DNA from: Tetrapisispora phaffii CBS 4417
Lineage: Eukaryota > Ascomycota > Saccharomycetes > Saccharomycetales > Saccharomycetaceae
NCBI RefSeq assembly: GCF_000236905.1
Contig: NC_016533.1
Span: 368,467-432,466, forward strand
Length of the DNA: 64,000 nucleotides
Direction of reading: 5' to 3'
Shown here: positions 51,815 through 62,484 of the stretch, piece by piece
How positions within the stretch are numbered: the first letter of the stretch is position 1
Layout of the letters: every line of letters begins with the position of its first letter
Translations under genes and position numbers: made by a program
Notes under the pieces: model-generated
Told to the model about the DNA's origin: nothing
Seen by the model: only the letters and a program-made list of their open reading frames with translations
The model's database searches: none

Positions 51815-54423
51815 TATTGCTAATTTTGTCTTGGCTATGATGTCAATATCTATTAAATTGTTCCGTATATTTAATGGACTTTTTTTTTTTTTATTCTAAA
51901 ATCATATCAAGATTATGTCATTATCGATGTGCATTATTTCTCGAAGTTTCTTCCTTTATATAGTTCCAGGAAATGTCAAAATTATAGCAATATTTACAGT
52001 CGCAACACTTTAACAGTCAATAATACTATGCCTATAAAATTTATCATATATGGAATAATGTGTCATTCTAAATATTAGCAACAAATTTCATCAGCGATAT
52101 TTCCCTTAGATTGTAAAGAAAGATAAGATACATGTGTCATGTATCTTAGCTCTAGAGCAAAACCACAATAACATGAAATGGTTAGATGTCTTTTCCAGCA
52201 TCCCCCGTTTGATAGCCAAATCATAATAGTCAATAATATACCTGCTAAAGTTACAGAAGTAGCAATAAATTACAGCATAGGTAATGAATTGTAAACAGAT
52301 AAGATAGCCTTATCTAGAAAAACTAAGTTGTAAAAAAGTCTTCATTAAACAACACAAAAAACACAACCCAACCCAAAAACTTACAATTGAATGACATTTA
52401 TCCCAGATAAGCGGTGAACCATATATGTTGCTGCAACATAGGTGCCATAGCTTAGCATGGCACAAGTTGTAAATATCACTTATCTCAGATATAGTTCTTT
52501 AATAAAAGAACGAGATATCCTCTTTCAGTCTGGGATACTGTCCCACTGGAACTTAGAAAATTTCTAATTCTCGCTTTGTTTTTATCTTGAGGACTTGGAG
52601 GGGGATGCCAACAAGAAATTTTTGATAAGCGTGAGAGATAGAGATAGTGAAACTTTTATAAAGTTGTAACTATTGAGTTTGAAGGATTTATGCAACATAG
52701 TTATACAATTTATCTTTTGAAATGAGTTTCTAGTAACAATTGTAGCACGTAGTAACTACTAGAATGTTGATATTTTTTGTCATGAGAAAACAACATTGCT
52801 TATGGTAATGATAAGCTGATAAGCTGAAAAGGGCCTCTATTCGTATATAGTAGTGAACGTTATTAACTTAACAACATTTTGTATTTTTAGTTACTTTGAT
52901 ACGTCTGAATTGATATTATTAACATTATCAATTACAACAATCAACAATTTTCCCAATCATCTGATCGTTGCATATAAAATATTTCGATGGATTTTGTTAA
53001 AAGAAAAAAAGACACTATAAGAAGAGTTTGTAATTATTAAATGCCAAATCATTGTTTCAGATAAGGCTGTTTTATAAGAGCAGAAATACAGGAATATTAT
53101 TTGCGATAGAAAACAACCTGAAAAGAATCTTGAATATGTTTAGCCCATTGTGTACTTTTGGATGTTTCATTGGTATTTTATAACAAGCAAAAATACCATA
53201 GTAATGATGGATTAGATTCCGAAATAACAACATGACAGACATGATTGATATACAGCAACTTCAAAGTTAACTGTTAGTTAAAATCACTACTAATCTCGAT
53301 CACATTGGAAGAAGTATCAAAGTAAAAACAATTGTTTAAACTCTGCAGGCCTGGGAGAACGATGATGTATGCCTACAAATATGATAAGATGAATTTGTAA
53401 TTAAGGAGTAATATCCTCAATAACAGTGAATTTCACTTTATGTCACTTCAACGTATTGAACATAGTTATCTACATATCAAATATGACACCTTGAATTTTT
53501 CCTGGGCCAGTTTTTATACAAAGATGATTGCAGTTTCTTAGCTTTTTGTTGTAAAAACTCACTTCACTTAGGATAAAATTTATAAGCACACATCATTTCT
53601 TAGCTATTTACGTATTTTTATTAGATTAAAAATCGTATTGGAAATCTGTTTCTACTGGTTATCTATATTATAACGATCATATTTACTGTTTACTAATCAG
53701 ATTTTAGGACAAAATTCTTCCGAACAAGCTAATCTAACATGACTTAGAACTTTGAGAAGTCCCATTAGCAGTTTGAATTGCAACCAATAGTTATTTAGTG
53801 GACACGAGAAGTACAATGTACCTTAATTGTCTACACATGACAATGATAAAGCAGTTTATTAATGGTAGTAATAGATAGATGAGCTAACAACCGGATAACT
53901 CAACTACTTTCTATCCCGATTTTGCTAGAACTGCTTGTTCGACTTCAAAGTTATATAAAACTAAGTTGAAGTACCGTCAGTTTTTGGCTTTGTAAAAAGG
54001 GGATAAACTCATTAAAAAAGTATTCATGAAGTTCATTATTAATTTCGATATGTAGTGAAAATTAGGTCACTACAATTGACCTTGCTTGCTGCTGTCAACC
54101 TTTTGTGACGTAAAGTTACAAGCTTCAGGTTCAAATTAATTTGCATACAAGAAAGTTGCTTGTGTTCAATTGCTTTGCTGAAGAGGAGCATGAGAAACCT
54201 CAAAGTAATGAATAAAAAATATAAATATGCACATTTGCATGATGATCAACAGCATATTATGGGTATAAGACTATAAGTTACTCGAATAATAGAAATTTAT
54301 ATATAAGATTGTTGATCAAACACTACCCAATAAAAGGGCAGGGAATTTAATTCGTTTTGAAATATTTTCCAGATAATGCATAAATATTTATATATAAGTG
54401 AATAAAGGGCATCGTGGTCTCTT
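51815..54423. promoter_or_regulatory. 2.6-kb PTR2 upstream region
   Basis: GATAAG or its complement occurs at 52122, 52298, 52309 (reverse), 52406, 52479 (reverse), 52624, 52810, 52818, 53060 and 53383. A perfect dyad lies at 52124-52148. From about 53,400 to 54,423 I see only AT-rich DNA without genes, possibly including unrecognised old LTR fragments. Confidence 0.55.
52124..52148. repeat. Perfect 11+3+11 bp dyad in the PTR2 upstream region
   Basis: The left arm TAAGATACATG (52124-52134) and right arm CATGTATCTTA (52138-52148) are exact reverse complements around TGT. The left arm overlaps a GATAAG element at 52122-52127. It is about 310 bp upstream of the PTR2 start. Confidence 0.95.
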
Positions 54424-54689
54424 TGTTGAGATAGTAATTGGAAATATTGAGAAGACATAATTCTATTAGTTAAACGTTGTAATAGGATTATGAACAATTA
54501 GTAAAGTTGTAATTGCTTATTCTTTTATTTGTAATTTATATAAACAACATCATATACATAATATAAATATATGTAATAAATTAAATCGGGTCGTATTTAT
54601 ACGAGTTAAATTATTACATTTGAAAGATAGCATATGTTTCAGATACTAACATAGTTATGACTAATACAAGTAGTACTCATCTTTCAACA
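54424..54689 (-). mobile_element. LTR of a Ty1/copia-type retrotransposon (LTR 1)
   Basis: The 266-bp element starts TGTTGA and ends TCAACA, perfect 6-bp terminal inverted repeats. A polypurine tract and pol sequence follow immediately on the right, reading on the minus strand, so this is the 3' LTR of a minus-strand element. Its first 150 bp match LTR 2 near 62.5 kb closely (TGTTGAGATAGTAATTGG, GAGAAGACATA, GTTGTAATTGCTTAT). Confidence 0.85.
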
Positions 54690-55680
54690 TATCCCCCTAA
54701 GACTTGAATTGGTATTCATGACCATCCTCGAGAAGTACTCAGTTTTATCTCGAGCTAGAGGTTTAGTCATCATATCGGCAGGCTGCTCATTCGTCCCAAT
54801 CTTCTTGATAATTAATGTTTCTTTTGTAGACTCATCACGTATCTTGTGATAGTGAAGTGGAATGTGTTTGGTTCGGGAGTAAAAGACTGGATGTTTAGCT
54901 AGTTCAAGCGCTGGCTGGCAATCAATGTATAAAACAGGAGTATCTATCGTCAGATCCATGTACTTAAAGAGGTTGACCAACCACTGAATTTCTTTGACCG
55001 CCTCACTACCAGCTATGTATTCAGCCTCAGTTGAGGACAAGAAGACCAAAGATTTAATTTTCCTGGAAGACTAAGTAATGGCACCACCAGCCATAGTAGT
55101 GATATATCCCCCTGTTGAAAATGGAAGATCGTCTTTGGAGGGCATTGATGCGTCAGTGTAAATAGACATAGAAAGAGAATGTCCAGTTTATAACACAGAC
55201 TATAGTGGCGAGTGGTATAGAGATATTGAAGCAACCTTTGAGCAGCAGCGAAATGGACTTGGCGTGGGGATTTGGAGGCTTCCGTATATTGTGCAAGGGC
55301 ATCCTCAGTGGAGATAAGTTGATCATTCTGTGTATTATATAGGTAATTGAGTGATTCACCAGTAGCAGCTTCAAATTGCGTATGACAGATATTGGCATTG
55401 TTGTTTTCTGTTGGATTTAAATGTCTGCTTTTAATAGAGCGGGTCTCATCGACTTCCTGAAGAGGTTATCCGACAATACTACTATCGGGGTAAATGTGTC
55501 GGCGGTTATGTGGTCGAACTCGTTCGATTTGTTCATCATAGTTACTTCTGACATTAGTTAGTTCGGTTGTATGGGCGACTTGGAGTCGTCTATCTGATTC
55601 ATTAATTGAGTGTTTACCTCTGTTAATTTCTTCATATCCGTGGCAGCAGCCACTTGTTGAGACTTTAGCATAGTTTGCAG
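54684..55680 (-). pseudogene. Degenerate Ty1/copia pol: reverse transcriptase end and RNase H
   Basis: The minus strand encodes the end of a copia Pol polyprotein. The RNase H part reads YTDASMPSKDD, then STEAEYIAGSEAVKEIQWLV and SRTKHIPLHYHKIRDE, ending NEQPADMMTKPLARDKTEYF, with the stop inside the LTR. Upstream are RT-end sequences (YTEASKSPRQVHFAAAQRLL). The frame is broken by a shift near 55,180 and by a TAG at 55071-55073. Beyond about 55,400 only weak pol-like sequence continues towards the oppositely oriented integrase relic at 55704. Confidence 0.8.
54690..54698 (-). mobile_element. Polypurine tract next to LTR 1
   Basis: On the minus strand AGGGGGATA abuts the LTR boundary, the usual plus-strand DNA priming site of an LTR retrotransposon. 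This fixes the LTR edge and the orientation of the relic. Confidence 0.75.
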
Positions 55681-55703
55681 TTGATGGATTGGTTTTTTAA
55701 TGA

Positions 55704-56537
55704 TTGAGTTTCACGAACTGCAGGTGTACGAGTGGATCAAGTGTAGCTGGTAATGTTGAAATCAAAGGCTACGGTACCGTGGTTACTGACACACACACAT
55801 TCACGAAGGTCGCTTATGTTCCCTCCTTACCCTTCAATTTAATTTCTGTATTTGCTGCCTCTAAAAAGGCTAATATTGGATTCCTCTTTATTGATGGAAA
55901 AGTGATGCAAAAGTCTAACGGTTCATTCAAACAGGTTGGTTATGCTATTAAAGATCTTTATGTTTTAGGTACCCTCCCTCGACCACAGGTAGACGTTTCT
56001 CAGTACTCATTCGTAGCTGCTGATAAACTACTTCCTACTATCAAGCCAGGGTTGTCTCATCAATCGCTAACGCATGCCCGGCTAGGACATCCATCTGTCG
56101 GATTATACAATCGTTTAGCATCTATCATAGAGGAACCAAGGATCAATGAGAACACCTTCACGCTTTGCCCAACATGTTCTTTATCCAAAGCCACAATGTA
56201 CAAAGGCAAGTCCTCTACCACAAAATATGATCATGTACTAGAACTGATCCAGGTAGATCTTTGTGGTGGATTCCGATACAACGGGTACGAAGATCACAAA
56301 TACTTTATGACAATCCATGATGCTGCCTCCAGATACTACAATGTCATTCACCTAAAATCCAAATCTGATGCTGCAGATGAATTGATTGTTGGATCACCAA
56401 AGCTGAGAACCAGTTTTTACACAGAGGTTTGAAGGTACTAAAAATAAGGACTGATAATGGTACTGAGTTTGTAAATCAGATCTTTCATGAATTCTGCCGT
56501 TCTAAAGGTATTGAACATCAATTAACGGTCCCACATT
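55704..56537 (+). pseudogene. Degenerate Ty1/copia integrase fragment in opposite orientation
   Basis: The plus strand encodes the GAG-pre-integrase zinc region (HARLGHPSVGLYNRLAS, FTLCPTCSLSKATMYKGKS: the H and CxxC of the HHCC finger) and the start of the integrase core (LELIQVDLCGG with its first Asp, FMTIHDAASRYYNV with the next). After a frameshift near 56,430, IRTDNGTEFVNQIF and IEHQLTVPH appear, and the frame then ends abruptly. There is no start codon and no RT or RNase H after it. Orientation is opposite to the neighbouring RNase H relic, so either two elements or an inversion is involved. Confidence 0.85.
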
Positions 56538-57424
56538 AAGTAATGGACCTGATCGCAATAAAAGCTCTTCTTATTACTTCTCGAAATTGTATCCATTATA
56601 ATTCTCAGCGCTCTTTATCTCACTGTGAATACATACTGCTCGTATATTGATAACTGCAATCTTATTAACGTCATCGATTCTCCCATAGACCACGATAATT
56701 TTGTCACTCTCGTTAAAATCTAAGGTTCTGTCACATAAAACGCATTGCCCTATCAGTGGCCTCGAGGGAAGGACGGGCTTGAAATTGAAAAAGTCGCCCA
56801 CATAGTTAAGACCCCGTACGGGACCTCTGCCCGCCCCATCCGTCCCCGGAATGTGCAACCCTATCTTAGTGAGATATGATTATTAGATTTCTCAAATCTG
56901 GTGACTGATATTAAGCATTAAAAGGAGATGTCTCCAGTGATGAGCTATGAGATATGTACATCTGGCATTGCAAAATGGCTTTCTCTCAAATAAATAAAAA
57001 ATCAGAATGATCTTATTTGGTCATAAATGTGTTGAGTATAAGGAGCATATTTAGGAATAACTCCTCTACCCGTAGGATCTCCAGGCAGCCATCGCCATTC
57101 TTGTAGCGTTATTGCAGATACTTCTTTAATATCATATTTCCCATTCTAAATATTTTCATATTTTCAACAAATAACTATATAAATTCTTTGTTTGTCAAAC
57201 TTGTTAGATATAATATTTAGTTTCAGATATATTTTCATAGCTTCTGAATGCACTATATAACGTACAAACCACAATCACAAGTTGAACCTGAAACGAACCA
57301 CAAAACTAATAGCATGTGACACCAACCTTTAGTAGGTGGAAAAAATTTTGAAGTTTGATTCATTTTAAACGATAGGTATCACTAAATTAATAAAGGGACT
57401 GATTATCTTGACTAAGGTGCCAAG
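56538..57424. other. Spacer between the integrase relic and the hAT gene, with two unassigned minus-strand frames
   Basis: A 94-codon frame at 56574-56858 (minus, ATG start) encodes a CVLC motif and IIVVYGRIDDVNKIAVINIR. A 47-codon open stretch at 57002-57145 (minus, no start codon) encodes LQEWRWLPGDPTGRGVI. Neither is recognised. Around 56,760-56,860 the DNA is GC-rich and includes the palindrome CCCGTACGGG (56813-56822), resembling a transposon end. Confidence 0.35.
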
Positions 57425-60244
57425 ATGAATAAAATATACATAATTATGGATAAAGACGATGATATTGAAATTGTAGAAATGGAGGACATTTAAGAAATTG
57501 AGCGGAATGTAGAAGAAGTGGTACCCGAACTTGTAGAACGTACAGGCATTGAAAATATCGCCAAACAGATAAGTAACAATAATACAACAAATACTCGAAT
57601 TCCAATTCTGGTTAATATCGCTAGCTTAGGCTACTCAAGAGGCAATGTAAGCAATGTAAGCGAGTTAAGCGAGTTAAGCAAGTAAAGCAAGTTAAGCAAT
57701 GTAGGCAATGTAAGTGATAATAGTCTAAAGAATAACTTAGTTAATGCAGAATTTACATTTAAACACAATCCGGAAATAGACCCTGAACAATTAAGAATGC
57801 TTCAATCTACAAAAAATGCAAATAAATGTACATTTTTATATACAAGGCTATTGAATGATGAATTAAGTCGTTATTGTCAGGTTTGCGATGACAAAGAGAT
57901 CTGTAACCACCTTATTAAGTTTAGAGATTCAGCCGACTTAAGTAAATGTGGCTCTGAACGTTGCCAAAATCATATACAAAAGGCTCATCCTATTGTTTTT
58001 AACTCAGATAATTGGGAACAATTTCTAGATGAGGAACATTCGCCTGCTAAAAGAGTTAGAACCGGGGTTAAACCGAATATGAATGTCATCAATCTAATGA
58101 AAAAGAAAAAAAAGTCTAAGTCTAATGAAATTTCGCCATTTGGACAGGTCGTACTAATTTTTCTCAAACATGATATTCCATTCTCAATTTGGGATGATGA
58201 TGAATTTAAGGAGAGATTCATAAATTATATCCCAACTTGTGATTCTAAGATAAACAGAAAAGAAGCGTCCAACGTTTTGAGAAAGGCTAGCACTAAGATA
58301 CAAGTATTTTTCAAAAATGAGCTTAAAAAGAACACTATTTTTAACAATAGAACAATCATTGAATTTTCTTTAGAGGTTAATAGTTTAGAGGTTTTCGTAG
58401 TTCAAATAATGACCCAATTAAAAAATTCAGAACCTCCATATGTCAATGTAGAGATGGATGATTGGAAATCAAATAAAAGAATATCCTACACTGCTGTTAT
58501 TTTTAATTTCCCCACAATGGATTACAGCAAGGGAACTTTCATAGCTAGGTTTGTCAAGGCTGAATCGAAAAAGAAAATCGACCACCAATTAATACTGAAA
58601 TCAACTTGTGATGAATACAATTCAAATAATGTATGGACTAATACATGCACTGACAATGCCTCTGCTGTTTTACATTGTACATCTGAACTTACAGGAAGTC
58701 CAAATTATCCTGTATATGCAGGTCATATTGGATGTTTATGTCATATTTTAAATGTAATATGTGAAAAAACGATTTCGCGAATATCGTTGAAAGATGATAA
58801 AGAGTTAGAAAAGGAATATAAAATGGGTAAAAATGAAGAAGAACAAGAACAAGAACAAAAAGAGGAAGAAGAAGAAGAAGAAGAAGAAGGTAAAGAGGAA
58901 ATATATGAAATAAAGAGAATAGAAACCTTAAAAAAAATTACTATTAATTCCCTAGTTTCCGACCCATTTGATGGAAAGTCTACAGAAGTCCTTTTAAAAC
59001 TAATCAAATTGAATAGAGAACTTCGTAAGTCGGAAGAGAAGTTGACTATGTTTGATAAGTACGTCTCTATACGTATATCGGGATTTATTTCAGTCAGATG
59101 GAATATTAAATACAATATTCTAAAAGTGTTTCTTGAACATCAAACTGAATTTTTTAAATTTTTTGAATATTATGGAAAGATAGGCAAGCCAATTAATAAC
59201 GAACTCGATTGTAAAGATCTGGGACTTGCAGAACTTCTAATAAATATGTTAGAGCCGCTTTGTAGCCTAACGAAGTTCATATCACCAAATATTTCTTTGT
59301 CACCAGTTTATGTTCGTTTGCTTTTGTTCATAAGACGTAATGTAGTTAACGCAGAGCGCGTACTAAAGGAAATGGGAGATACGAGGACTGATTTATCAGC
59401 GGTGGTTAAGTTGATAGACAAATATTTCCTTCAGGCTCATGATAATTTTGATATTATATTTACTTGTACTAATTCTGAACCTTTTGATGATCGAGTAGTT
59501 GAGTATTACGAAGAATATTTTAAAGAAAAACTAAATTTAATGGATAGTTTTTGCTCTATCTTAATGAAACTTGGTCGATTTGATACACTAAAAAAGATCC
59601 CATCAGATGTTGTGAATCTTCAGAAACGTCGCTGAATGTTTAATAGAGATGGGCAAATCCAAACTGTTACGGAAACTACTAACTATGAAACTGATACAGC
59701 TGTACTGAAGGCAGTGAAACTTCATATTGAAAAGGTTTTAATCAAAGAATCGGAAATAAATTTGGATTTCGTCGATGATAAATTCAACATAAATTTGCAA
59801 AACACACTAAGATCAATAGGTATTATGAAAAGTCCCTCTGAAGATGATGATTGCTATTATAAGACTAGTAATCTGAGAGCTAGAAGGGAGAACACTAAAT
59901 CCAAAGTTAGTGCTTGTGAGATATACATTTGTGAACTTGAAGCATTGTTAGAAGTGCAGAAACTCTATCGACAAGAAACGAAAAAGCCAAACTCGGGAGT
60001 TTCGAACCATATTTATTTGCCAGTGATAATGGATTATTTATTCTCGTTTTCTGTCACATCGGTTAATGAAGAGAGATCATTTTCAAAATTCAAGAAAATT
60101 TATGGTGACTATCGACATAGACTAGATGATTATACTGCATTTGCGACTGCTAATGACAGTACTGCCATGAGGTCAAAATTGAAAATTGACATATATCAAG
60201 AGTCACTAGAGCAATCATTATATGAGATATGTGTCTTTAAATAA
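57425..60244 (+). pseudogene. hAT-family DNA transposase with three in-frame stop codons
   Basis: A single reading register of 940 codons runs from ATG 57425 to a terminal TAA, interrupted only by TAA at 57491, TAA at 57683 and TGA at 59633, with no frameshift. A BED-type zinc finger (CQVCDD ... HIQKAH) is near the start of the main open segment (57797-59635). hAT catalytic signatures follow: EMDDWKSNKR, CTDNASAVLHCTSEL and HIGCLCHILNVICEK. A Glu-rich low-complexity insert lies at about 58,840-58,900. The C-terminal dimerisation motif SVNEERSFSKFKKIYGDYRHR falls after the TGA, in the 202-codon segment 59636-60244. hAT elements (Rover, Roamer) are known from Saccharomycetaceae; which family this is cannot be told here. 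The stops suggest an inactive copy. Confidence 0.88.
57642..57713 (+). repeat. Eight tandem 9-bp units inside the hAT reading frame
   Basis: Eight consecutive 9-mers alternate between GCAATGTAA-type and GCGAGTTAA/GCAAGTTAA-type units, preserving frame and coding Asn-Val-Ser and Glu/Lys-Leu-Ser tripeptides. Unit five, GCAAGTAAA, contains the TAA stop at 57683. Confidence 0.9.
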
Positions 60245-61374
60245 GTTGAGTTTTATTGTATTTAACGTAGCAATGAATGTACTGTGTTATAAATATCTAC
60301 GTTGTGTAATATAATTGCGTCTCACAAGTAAATTATATTATTTAAATATGTGAATATAAAAAATATATATTTTAATATTGTAACCCTATTTGGGTTGCCC
60401 TAGTATTTTTCGAAAAACCCGTCTGGAACCCGAATCTTTTATCGAAAAAAAGCAACTGCCCGGCTCGGGCAACGGGCAAAAATCAAACCTGTCCATGCCT
60501 ACATCCCAATACCTTTTGCATGGAAAACAGGCGTCCGATGAATTTTTCAATTGCCGATGTCAATAAATGGTAATATACTCCTTACTCCGAAACTGTTTCG
60601 AATAGCAGCTGTGTTGATGGTAACTAACTCTAACGCATCTGAGCATCCATTACGTGGGAGGTTGGTGCAACACTTGCTAGCATTCATTACAATTGCAAGG
60701 TTTCAAAGCAATATTTGAAAATATTACAAAGATTTTAATACCGCGCGGTTGATTATTGGGCCTCCACATATTTTTGTTTCGCAATTGAATTGAATGACTC
60801 GTTCGATGCCTCACTTGGAGGTCGTTGCTGCGGAATCATCGTGAAATTGAGTAGGAACCACCAGCACAATTTCCCCATCTCCTGGTGCAACCAAGTTCCC
60901 AAATATGCAACCAATTTTAATGATGGAAAGTTATTTGCATATTTTTTGAGCGGGGTTCACGATATCACAAAATTCAGTGAGTTTATGAGCAGTAAATGGT
61001 ATACAGGCTCTCATCTTTTATCACCGACACTCTGCTATCCAATCAAAAAAATTTATAAACATTTTAAAACTCTAATTGAAGCAGCACAGCATTTAAAAAT
61101 CGTTGAAAAACAAGCAGAAAACATCAATACGAATGGTAATCGAAATGCAAAAGTATATTCGTATTTGTTGTTTCTCTCAATATTTCATTGAGAACTAGGA
61201 CCAAAAAACTTTCAGTTCAAAAAATCAACAAAACAAAAGATCTTAGAATAAAAAGTAACATATAAAAGCAGATTAAATTCACCATGTATAGTTTATAAAT
61301 TTTCCAACTCTCAAAGTTATTTTCATAAGTGCAAATATAATAAGACAACAAGATAACAGAGATAAATTTTAACA
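60245..61374. other. Region right of the hAT gene, with a hAT-like GC-rich end
   Basis: At 60383-60510 the sequence turns GC-rich with short inverted repeats (AACCCTATTTGGGTT; TGCCCGGCTCGGGCA) and ends ACCTGTCCATGCCTA, the style of a hAT right terminus. The element boundary is unproven because no matching left inverted repeat was found. A 133-codon open stretch at 60790-61191 has no ATG until codon 66 and is treated as a possible relic. Confidence 0.35.
60985..61191 (+). pseudogene. Possible coding relic, unrecognised
   Basis: An open stretch covers 60790-61191, but its first ATG is only at 60985, leaving 68 codons. The translated segment has mixed, protein-like composition (FAYFLSGVHDITKFSEF, LIEAAQHLKIVEKQAENI) but no known motif. 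It could be the 3' remnant of a gene disrupted by the nearby transposons, or chance. Confidence 0.25.
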
Positions 61375-62400
61375 ATGAAAACAACATCGACAACTATAAC
61401 AACAAGCACGACAACTGAAGTTGTTTATGAATATTCAAGTTGTAACCCCCCATATACCACCGTGACTCAAAATGGTATGACACTAAATCTAACCAATGTA
61501 CATGGACCAGGTTTCTGTCCAATTCCTGGAGAATCAACTACCGCTAATGGGACATTTAGATCATTAAAAGCTAATGGTTTAGGTTATAAATGCATCTTAA
61601 TTTTAATGCTATTTTTAGGACTGACAGCTGCAATAGATATTAATACACCTGGCTACTCGAATATCACATTCGTTGAAAGTGGTGGTGGTAATTATACTAT
61701 AGACGGTCAACTTTTAATTTTTATTGAATCTGGTAAAAATGTTACAGATTATTTTGAAGATTATGCCGGAACTGATGTTATCTTAAAAGATCCTGTAACA
61801 ACATTGTTTACACTGATCTTACCTGGGATAACTTGGATTGTAAATGCAACTGCTCCTAATGAATTTGATAAAAGGAGTGTCGAAAGTTGGGGTTACGATG
61901 GATGGTATCAAACCTGGCACCAAATACAAACAGTTGATGCTGGAACATGGTGGTCCTCTTGGTACCCAGTTTCACATTGTGTATATACTGGGTACGATCC
62001 AGCAGGTGCCGATGTTACTTTTTCTTATGGTTATGAATACACATGGTCCTTATCATGGGGAATCAGTGCCAGTGTAGGCACAATTTCAGCCTCCACAGGA
62101 TATTCAATAAGTAAATCAATTTCAAAAAGTGCTGAACTTACATGTCATATCCCAGGAAATTCAGTTGGTCAAGTATATTATCAGCAAGAGTTAATGTGGG
62201 CAGATATTCAAGTTCAAGACTGTAGTCGTCATGACGGTAAAATTACTTGTAGTCCATGGTCCGCTTATAACAGGATCAATGCACCAATAAAGGGTGAACA
62301 ATCCAATTGGCATTGGGGCTGTAGTGCAGGAAACGATAAAGTAGACTGTAATGCTAACGTTGGCGATTGGCTTTCGAAAAAGCATTTTTACAGTGAATGA
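61375..62400 (+). CDS. Secreted protein with a Kex2 site, killer-preprotoxin-like
   Basis: The 341-aa frame is complete from ATG to TGA. It has a Thr-rich N-terminus with two cysteines (residues 1-60), a hydrophobic segment at about 73-88 that could be a signal or anchor sequence, several N-glycosylation sequons, a second hydrophobic stretch near 142-158, and a dibasic Lys-Arg at 166-167 typical of Kex2 cleavage. The following 174 residues are Trp/Tyr/Ser-rich with six cysteines (about 202, 257, 283, 292, 316, 325), as in a folded disulphide-bonded secreted domain. This layout (hydrophobic segment, pro-region, Kex2 site, Cys-paired domain) resembles chromosomal yeast killer toxin precursors such as KHS1, but I cannot confirm homology or activity. 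The hydrophobic segment is internal, so the true start or an upstream fusion is uncertain. It is flanked by transposon remnants. Confidence 0.6.
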   Translation: MKTTSTTITTSTTTEVVYEYSSCNPPYTTVTQNGMTLNLTNVHGPGFCPIPGESTTANGTFRSLKANGLGYKCILILMLFLGLTAAIDINTPGYSNITFVESGGGNYTIDGQLLIFIESGKNVTDYFEDYAGTDVILKDPVTTLFTLILPGITWIVNATAPNEFDKRSVESWGYDGWYQTWHQIQTVDAGTWWSSWYPVSHCVYTGYDPAGADVTFSYGYEYTWSLSWGISASVGTISASTGYSISKSISKSAELTCHIPGNSVGQVYYQQELMWADIQVQDCSRHDGKITCSPWSAYNRINAPIKGEQSNWHWGCSAGNDKVDCNANVGDWLSKKHFYSE

Positions 62401-62484
62401 GATGTTTTGTAACACTTTTTATTTTTGTTGAAAAGTAGAATCAACTATATGATTCTTTTTTGACTAAATGTATTTTAAACAGTT

